DNA of 10,528 nucleotides from Acidimicrobiaceae bacterium (lineage in GTDB: Bacteria; Actinomycetota; Acidimicrobiia; Acidimicrobiales; UBA8592): the NCBI GenBank assembly GCA_002722525.1, contig PBMJ01000002.1:3544-14071 (forward strand), in the 5' to 3' direction. The position numbers and the translations under genes were made by a program. The notes below the pieces were generated by a model, which was not told the DNA's origin, did no database searches, and saw only the letters and a list, made by a program, of their open reading frames with translations. The first letter of the stretch is position 1, and each line of letters starts with the position of its first letter. Of this stretch, positions 5,710-10,528 are shown one piece after another.

Positions 5710-7964
5710 TGACAACAATTGAAAGCTACGAATCAAAAACAAGGTCTGGCGTTGGAGTATCAGCTCAAAGACCTGATGCAGTCCCAAAAGCTACTGGTGA
5801 ATTCCCTTTCTCAAGTGATCTGAGTTCGCATAATATGCTGTGGGGTCAAACTTTGCGATCTCCTCATCCCTCTGCACGTATTAAGAACATTGACATTTCA
5901 GAAGCATTAAGTATTTCAGGCGTTCATGCAATTCTGACAGCAAACGATGTCCCTGGGAAGAATCTATTTGGGCTAGAACACCCCGATCAACCTGTTCTAG
6001 CTGATGACCTAATCCGTTATGCAGGAGAACCTATAGCGCTTGTCGCTGCTGAACACCCAGAGATAGCGGCAAATGCTATAAACGCAATACACGTAACTTT
6101 CGAAGAACTTTCCCCTCTTATCGATGCAGAAAGCGCTATCACCGCAGACCCGATTCATCCTGAAGGGAATGTTATACGTCACTTAAAAATTGATTATGGC
6201 GACCCATCTACCACAGGGGATTTAGTAATCGAAGGAACCTACGAAGTCGGCATGCAAGATCAAGCTTTTATGGGAACAGAATCGGGCATGGCTGTCCCTT
6301 CACCCGATGGGAGCGTGGACTTATACATCTCCACACAGTGGCTCCACTCAGACCAAAATCAAATCATTGAAGCACTTGACCTCCCTGAAGATATGGTCCG
6401 ACTTACTTTGGCCGGCGTAGGAGGCGCCTTTGGCGGAAGAGAAGATGTAAGTATGCATGTTCACCTTTGCATGCTTGCCCTCCACACCGGACGTCCTGTG
6501 AAAATGGTCTACGACCGGAATGAATCATTCCTAGGCCACGTGCACCGCCATCCAGCAAAAATTTGGTACCGCCACCATGCAACCAAAGATGGCCATATCG
6601 TAAAAGTAGAAGGAAAGATCATCCTTGACGGAGGAGCCTACGCTTCGACAACATCGGCAGTACTAGCTAATGCGTGTTGTTTCTCAACCGGTCCATATAG
6701 GGTTTCTAGCGCACAGATAGAGGGATGGGGCGTTCGAACAAATAATCCTCCATGTGGGGCAATGAGAGGTTTTGGAAATGTTCAAACATGTTTTGCTATC
6801 GAAGCCCAAATGGATAAGGTTGCGTCAGCTCTAGGTATTGATCCTGTCGACCTTCGACTAATAAATGCTTTGGAACAAGGCGATACGATTATCACTGGCC
6901 AAAAGATCACTGGGGTAGCGCCCGTTAAAGAAGTTATCTCATCTCTGGCTGGACATCCCATGCCCGGACCACCAGAAAATAATCTCCTAGCCAGGCCAGG
7001 TGGAACAGGAAGAACCACCGATCAAAAACACATCAAACGAGGTGTAGGGTTTGCAGTTTCGATTAAAAATCTAATGTTTGCTGAGGGCTTCGACGACTCA
7101 TCCGAAGCCCTCTGTCAAGTAGATGATGGCAATGTAGCTATCCACACTGCGTGTGTAGAAGTAGGACAAGGATTTATAACTTTGGTGCATCAAATTGCTG
7201 AAGAGGTTCTAGGAACTTCCGACATTACCGTCATCCCAGCTGATACTTCTATAGGTTCTGCTGGTTCAACTTCAGCTAGTAGACAAACTTGGATGTCAGG
7301 AGGGGCGGTATTAAAAGCATGTGAGGCTGTAGTCGAGAAACTTATAGAACAAATCTTTGAGGATGAAGGAGTGAAGTACGAGAATCTTGATGGAAATCTT
7401 GTTTCAGAAGATGGCACAAAGGCGATACCTATCGCTGAAGCCCTAAAAGGAAGATCGTTTCACGAGAAGGTGGTACATCGACACGCTCCGACCTTTCCTC
7501 TTAATAATAAGGGCCAAGGAGATGCCCACGTATCATTTGCTTTTGCTGCCCATCGCGCCGTGGTGGACGTCGATCAGGAACTTGGACTAGTTCGAGTCAT
7601 CGAGATCGCTACTTCTCAGGATGTCGGTCGCATTCTAAATCCCCTTCAGGCAGTCGGTCAGATCGAAGGAGGAATAACTCAAGGTCTTGGCCTAGCGGTT
7701 CTTGAAGAACTTGTTATGAAAAATGGGGTAATCCAGAACGCTAATTTCACTGACTATCTCCTACCCACTGCATTAGATACTCCCCCCATTGAAATTGCAG
7801 CATTAATTGAAGAGCCTGAACCTGGAGCTCCATTTGGAGCAAAGGGAATCGGTGAACCTCCCACAATTTCTTCTACACCCGCGGTAGTAGCAGCGATCAG
7901 AGATGCAACTGGAGTGGATCTTCGACGTGTACCGGTTCGGCCAGAAGATATCGCCTTAGAATAA
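5709..7964 (+). CDS. pucD: xanthine dehydrogenase molybdopterin-binding large subunit (subunit D type)
   Basis: The 751-residue catalytic subunit hydroxylates a purine or related base at the molybdenum cofactor, probably xanthine to urate. The N-terminal hammerhead domain starts near residue 25 with PKATGEFPFSSDL and includes LWGQTLRSPHPSA (44-56). Cofactor and active-site segments are GGAFGGRE (238-245), AMRGFG (351-356, with Arg353 at the position of the substrate-binding arginine), EVGQG (484-488), SQDVGRILNP (636-645) and GAKGIGEPP (710-718), where Glu716 is the catalytic glutamate. The CO-dehydrogenase form I loop (AYxCSFR) is absent, so CO oxidation is rejected. The N-terminal region is strikingly like actinobacterial 'xanthine dehydrogenase subunit D'. 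The position usually held by the first active-site glutamate appears to be Gly189 (FMGTESG), with Glu191 nearby. AAGGGGG at 5696-5702 serves as ribosome site. No maturation factor is encoded next to it. Confidence 0.9.
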   Translation: MTTIESYESKTRSGVGVSAQRPDAVPKATGEFPFSSDLSSHNMLWGQTLRSPHPSARIKNIDISEALSISGVHAILTANDVPGKNLFGLEHPDQPVLADDLIRYAGEPIALVAAEHPEIAANAINAIHVTFEELSPLIDAESAITADPIHPEGNVIRHLKIDYGDPSTTGDLVIEGTYEVGMQDQAFMGTESGMAVPSPDGSVDLYISTQWLHSDQNQIIEALDLPEDMVRLTLAGVGGAFGGREDVSMHVHLCMLALHTGRPVKMVYDRNESFLGHVHRHPAKIWYRHHATKDGHIVKVEGKIILDGGAYASTTSAVLANACCFSTGPYRVSSAQIEGWGVRTNNPPCGAMRGFGNVQTCFAIEAQMDKVASALGIDPVDLRLINALEQGDTIITGQKITGVAPVKEVISSLAGHPMPGPPENNLLARPGGTGRTTDQKHIKRGVGFAVSIKNLMFAEGFDDSSEALCQVDDGNVAIHTACVEVGQGFITLVHQIAEEVLGTSDITVIPADTSIGSAGSTSASRQTWMSGGAVLKACEAVVEKLIEQIFEDEGVKYENLDGNLVSEDGTKAIPIAEALKGRSFHEKVVHRHAPTFPLNNKGQGDAHVSFAFAAHRAVVDVDQELGLVRVIEIATSQDVGRILNPLQAVGQIEGGITQGLGLAVLEELVMKNGVIQNANFTDYLLPTALDTPPIEIAALIEEPEPGAPFGAKGIGEPPTISSTPAVVAAIRDATGVDLRRVPVRPEDIALE

Positions 7965-8020
7965 CCTTCTCTTCAACATTCCAAATGCAAGGGAACTCCT
8001 TAAGCAAAATGTAGACTTTT
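7965..8020 (+). other. 56-base gap between the xanthine dehydrogenase and carbamoylase units
   Basis: The gap holds no clear terminator. AAGG/CCTT (7989-7992 and 7998-8001) form only a 4-pair hairpin with no T-run directly after it. TAGACT (8012-8017) fits a TANNNT -10 element ending 3 bases before the GTG at 8021, without a visible -35. No Shine-Dalgarno precedes the GTG. The downstream gene may therefore have its own leaderless start or be reached by readthrough. Confidence 0.3.
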
Positions 8021-9271
8021 GTGGTGGGGCAATTACGTATAAACGAGAACCGGCTTTGGGGCAGGCTAGATGAACTAGCACAGATTGGCGCTATAGCAGG
8101 CACGCTAGGAAGTAGCCGCCTTGCGCTGACAAAAGAAGATGGACTTGCTAGAGATTTAGTTATTTCTTGGATGAAGCAGCTAGAAATGGAAGTTTCTATA
8201 GATGCAATTGGTAACGTCGTTGGACTCTGGTGCGGTCAAAAGACTGAACGGTCACTTCCACCTGTGATGACCGGAAGCCATATAGATACAGTTAGATCCG
8301 GAGGAAGATTCGACGGCAATTTAGGCGTTCTCGCTGGATTAGAAGTTATTCAAATAATCAAGGAACAAGATATATCTACAAAGCACCCCATAGCTGTAAG
8401 TTTTTTTACAGGAGAGGAGGGCTCTAGATTTGCTCCAGACATGTTGGGAAGCCTCGTCTATGTAGGCGGATTAGACCTTGAAACAGCTTTAAGCACTATT
8501 TCTGTGGATGGTAAAAAACTTGGTTCTGAGCTCGAAGATATCGGCTATAAAGGGATAGCACCGTGCCCTGGAACCACCCCGAAGATATTTCTAGAGCTCC
8601 ACATTGAACAAGGCCCAATCCTTGAAAGTGAAGGAATAGATATCGGCGCCGTGGAAAATGTTCAGGGAATCAGCTGGACAGAACTTACGATCCAAGGTCA
8701 ATCAAACCATGCTGGGACCACCCCGATGGTCATGCGTCGAGATGCTGGATATGTTGCAGCTAGGATCTCAACATTTGTTCGTGAGATTTCCAATGAGATG
8801 GGTGGAACACAGGTTGGAACGGTCGGAAAAATCGATCTTGTCCCGAACTTAGTTAACGTTGTTTCCTCAAAAGCTTCAATGACTGTAGACCTCCGAAATA
8901 CATCAGAACTCATGCTTCAGGAAGCAGAAAATCGTCTAGCGATTTTCTGCGAAGACATTGCATCTCAAGAAGGAGTAGAAATATCTCAGAAATCCCTAGC
9001 AAGGTTTGAACCAGTTGAGTTCAACCAACAACTTGTCGATCAAGTATTCGCGACTGCCCAGAATTTGGGATATTCGACTAAGCGAATGACGTCTGGAGCA
9101 GGTCATGACGCCCAGATGCTGTCCAGGGTTTGCCCTGCAGCTATGATCTTTGTTCCAAGTAAAGCAGGACTATCACACAACCCTGCTGAATTTACTTCCT
9201 TAGAAGAGGTTTCAGCTGGAGCAAATGTTCTTTTACATTTGATGGTTGATGCTGCAGAGGAGTGCCGATGA
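8021..9271 (+). CDS. M20-family carbamoyl amidohydrolase (allantoate amidohydrolase / N-carbamoyl-L-amino-acid hydrolase)
   Basis: The 416-residue enzyme belongs to the hydantoinase/carbamoylase group of M20 metallopeptidase-fold hydrolases, which cleave the carbamoyl group of ureido acids to ammonia and CO2 in the cytoplasm. Metal-binding positions are His87 (GSHIDT), Asp98 (RFDGN), Glu132-Glu133 (GEEGSRF), His194 (ELHIEQGP) and His386 (GLSHNPAEFT). The dimerisation-domain signature NHAGTTPM is at 229-236, and SGAGHDAQ at 358-365. Length is typical (about 410). In-frame TAG at 8012 limits the start to GTG 8021 or the adjacent GTG 8024; neither has a ribosome site. Close to xanthine dehydrogenase, allantoate or ureidoglycolate hydrolysis is attractive. 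The D-carbamoylase partner downstream instead argues for N-carbamoyl amino acids. Sequence alone does not settle it. Its 3' end overlaps the next gene by 4 bases. Confidence 0.88.
   Translation: MVGQLRINENRLWGRLDELAQIGAIAGTLGSSRLALTKEDGLARDLVISWMKQLEMEVSIDAIGNVVGLWCGQKTERSLPPVMTGSHIDTVRSGGRFDGNLGVLAGLEVIQIIKEQDISTKHPIAVSFFTGEEGSRFAPDMLGSLVYVGGLDLETALSTISVDGKKLGSELEDIGYKGIAPCPGTTPKIFLELHIEQGPILESEGIDIGAVENVQGISWTELTIQGQSNHAGTTPMVMRRDAGYVAARISTFVREISNEMGGTQVGTVGKIDLVPNLVNVVSSKASMTVDLRNTSELMLQEAENRLAIFCEDIASQEGVEISQKSLARFEPVEFNQQLVDQVFATAQNLGYSTKRMTSGAGHDAQMLSRVCPAAMIFVPSKAGLSHNPAEFTSLEEVSAGANVLLHLMVDAAEECR
9256..9262 (+). promoter_or_regulatory. ribosome binding site deciding the start of the D-carbamoylase
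   Basis: AGAGGAG ends 5 bases before the ATG at 9268. It overlaps the alternative in-frame GTG at 9262, which is therefore rejected as start. Confidence 0.7.
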
Positions 9272-10212
9272 GTGGCCGTCCGCTTCGAATTGGGGCCGGA
9301 CAACTAGGCCCTATTTCGAGAGATGAATCCCGAAAAAGTGTTATCGATCGGCTTATTGCCCTCCTTGAAAAGGCCCATCGATCTGAAGTTGATCTTATCG
9401 TTTATCCTGAATTGGCCTTAACGACCTTTTTCCCTAGATGGTATTTGGAAGAGGATTCAACGGTAGACAATTTTTTCGAAACAGAAATGCCTGGTCCTGA
9501 AACACAAAGATTATTTGATTCTGCAATGAGCTTTGGTATCGGATTCTGCCTCGGCTACGCAGAGCTCACTGCTGATGGGCGCAGGTACAACACCCAGATT
9601 CTCGTTGAACGAGATGGAAGCATTGTGGGTAAATACCGGAAAGTTCACCTTCCGGGACATGAAGAATACGAGCCGTGGAGGGAATTTCAGCACCTTGAAA
9701 GGAGATATTTTGAGGCAGGTTCCGACTTTCCAACATGGAATGCTTTCGATGGAATACTAGGAATGGCAATATGTAACGACCGTCGATGGCCAGAAACTTA
9801 CCGCTGTCTTGCTCTAGGCGGTGCGGAGCTAATATTAATTGGGTACAACACTCCTATTCATTACGCTCCGGACCCTTCGCAGAATGAACTAGCAAGTTTC
9901 CACAATCATCTCGTGATGCAAGCCGGAGCCTACCAAAACGGCTGCTTTGTGGTTGGGGTAGCAAAAGGAGGGCTAGAGGAAGGAGTCGATTCTTTAGCAG
10001 AAAGTTGCATTATTGCTCCGAGTGGAGAAATTGTCTCCTCAGCTACTGGCGCAGACGATGAACTAGTTATAGCCGATATTGATTTAGACCTATGTAATAA
10101 CTATAAAAACACAGTGTTTGACTTTAATAAATACAGAAGACCAGAGATATACAGCCCCATTACTGATCAAAGGGGTACAATTACGCCTGCAGAAGGAGGA
10201 GGGAACTCATGA
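9268..10212 (+). CDS. N-carbamoyl-D-amino-acid hydrolase (nitrilase superfamily)
   Basis: The 314-residue protein closely follows the Agrobacterium D-carbamoylase pattern. It has the nitrilase-fold catalytic triad Glu48 (YPELALTTFFPRW), Lys125 (GKYRKVHLPG) and Cys169 (AICNDRRWPET). Further conserved blocks are EMPGPE (73-78), FQHLERRYFE (140-149), GYNTP (192-196), MQAGAYQNG (217-225) and ESCIIAPSGEI (245-255). The long exact matches around all three catalytic residues make D-carbamoylase more likely than beta-ureidopropionase or a generic amidase. The reaction hydrolyses an N-carbamoyl-D-amino acid to the D-amino acid, CO2 and ammonia, classically after a hydantoinase. The ATG at 9268 overlaps the preceding TGA (ATGA). 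The gene ends in an ATGA overlap with the next, so it is embedded in a coupled operon. It is about 10 residues longer at the C-terminus than the Agrobacterium enzyme. Confidence 0.88.
   Translation: MSGRPLRIGAGQLGPISRDESRKSVIDRLIALLEKAHRSEVDLIVYPELALTTFFPRWYLEEDSTVDNFFETEMPGPETQRLFDSAMSFGIGFCLGYAELTADGRRYNTQILVERDGSIVGKYRKVHLPGHEEYEPWREFQHLERRYFEAGSDFPTWNAFDGILGMAICNDRRWPETYRCLALGGAELILIGYNTPIHYAPDPSQNELASFHNHLVMQAGAYQNGCFVVGVAKGGLEEGVDSLAESCIIAPSGEIVSSATGADDELVIADIDLDLCNNYKNTVFDFNKYRRPEIYSPITDQRGTITPAEGGGNS
10193..10203 (+). promoter_or_regulatory. ribosome binding site of the second [2Fe-2S] gene
   Basis: AAGGAGGAGGG contains a complete AAGGAGG anti-SD match and ends 5 bases before the ATG at 10209, the strongest ribosome site in the window. 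Confidence 0.75.
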
Positions 10213-10528
10213 CTTCCTTTGAGTTAAACGGATCAGAAGTTACCGTCAATGGGAACCACCCTCACTTGCTTGCAGCTTTAAGAGATGAACTAGGAATTAT
10301 CTCTCCTAAAGATGGATGCGCTCCCAGCGGACAATGTGGATGTTGCACAGTGATAATGAACGATAAAGCTCGGATATCTTGTCAACTTTCCGTGGAGCGA
10401 GCAGAAAATGCAAAAATTCAGACTCTTGAAGGCATCGATCCGGAGGAATTGAACAAAATGGGTACAGCGTTCGCTGCTTGCGGAGCTCTCCAGTGCGGGT
10501 TCTGCACCCCTGGAATAATGATTAGAAC
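10209..10528 (+). CDS. second molybdenum-hydroxylase [2Fe-2S] subunit or domain, 3' end outside the window
   Basis: The frame is open to the window edge, giving 106 residues of a xanthine dehydrogenase/CoxS-type ferredoxin domain. First-cluster cysteines are Cys37, Cys43, Cys46 and Cys58. The first spacing is C-x5-C (GCAPSGQCGCC) rather than the C-x4-C seen in the other small subunit at 5215. Cys96 and Cys99 (QCGFCTPG) begin the second cluster; its last two ligands lie beyond the window. The ATG overlaps the D-carbamoylase TGA by 4 bases. It is a different paralogue from the first 2Fe-2S subunit, so a second Mo-hydroxylase is encoded just downstream. From memory, the GCxPSGQCGCC form is found in proteins where this domain is fused to the molybdopterin-binding domain, so a long fusion protein is possible but cannot be seen here. 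Confidence 0.88.
   Translation, partial: MTSFELNGSEVTVNGNHPHLLAALRDELGIISPKDGCAPSGQCGCCTVIMNDKARISCQLSVERAENAKIQTLEGIDPEELNKMGTAFAACGALQCGFCTPGIMIR

Noticed and set aside
4364..7964. Reading the three-subunit enzyme as aerobic carbon monoxide dehydrogenase (coxMSL order)
   Set aside because: The gene order fits, but the large subunit lacks the AYxCSFR active-site loop and instead has GAMRGFG and GAKGIGEPP with 'subunit D' type N-terminal sequence.
7987..8005. Rho-independent terminator after the xanthine dehydrogenase large subunit
   Set aside because: The stem has only four continuous pairs, or six with a bulge, and no T-run directly follows.
9262..9264. GTG start for the D-carbamoylase
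   Set aside because: It overlaps the ribosome site itself; the ATG at 9268 has correct spacing and the usual family N-terminus.

Overview
The window comes from a bacterium with moderate base composition (mid-40s % GC by eye). It carries an F420-biosynthesis gene (cofC) and a xanthine dehydrogenase large subunit of the actinobacterial 'subunit D' type. Several genes start with GTG, and some leading genes lack a Shine-Dalgarno sequence. Together these suggest Actinomycetota (for example an Acidimicrobiia-like lineage) or an F420-producing Chloroflexota such as the SAR202 group. This placement is an inference with low certainty. All genes look intact. There is no RNA gene, insertion sequence, prophage or CRISPR array, and no stretch over 300 bases lacks a gene.

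Left part (1-3600), housekeeping. The 3' end of cofC runs into a PIG-L/LmbE-type deacetylase gene on the plus strand. Converging on these from the other strand is a tight pair: serA (D-3-phosphoglycerate dehydrogenase, first step of serine synthesis) followed after 2 bases by a DUF1015 gene. The two convergent units are only 6 bases apart, and a small hairpin sits over both stop codons.

Middle (3597-4363). A 187-base divergent spacer contains an imperfect inverted repeat. It leads to a purine-type phosphoribosyltransferase on the plus strand. A 73-base gap with a possible promoter and a dyad follows.

Right part (4364-10528), nitrogen-heterocycle catabolism. One unit encodes a three-subunit xanthine dehydrogenase-type molybdenum hydroxylase in the order FAD, 2x[2Fe-2S], Mo, with stop and start codons overlapping by one base. 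After 56 bases a second unit begins. It encodes an M20-family carbamoyl amidohydrolase (allantoate amidohydrolase or N-carbamoyl-L-amino-acid hydrolase), a nitrilase-superfamily N-carbamoyl-D-amino-acid hydrolase, and the start of a second molybdenum-hydroxylase [2Fe-2S] domain that runs off the window. These genes are joined by 4-base ATGA overlaps.

Read together, the right half suggests oxidation of a purine or related N-heterocycle, then hydrolysis of ureido (carbamoyl) ring-opening products to release ammonia and CO2. The phosphoribosyltransferase offers the competing salvage route for the free base. The second unit, with two unrelated carbamoylases and a second Mo-hydroxylase, is the least conventional part. 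No ring-opening hydantoinase/allantoinase, urate oxidase, transporter, regulator or XdhC-type maturation factor is visible here.
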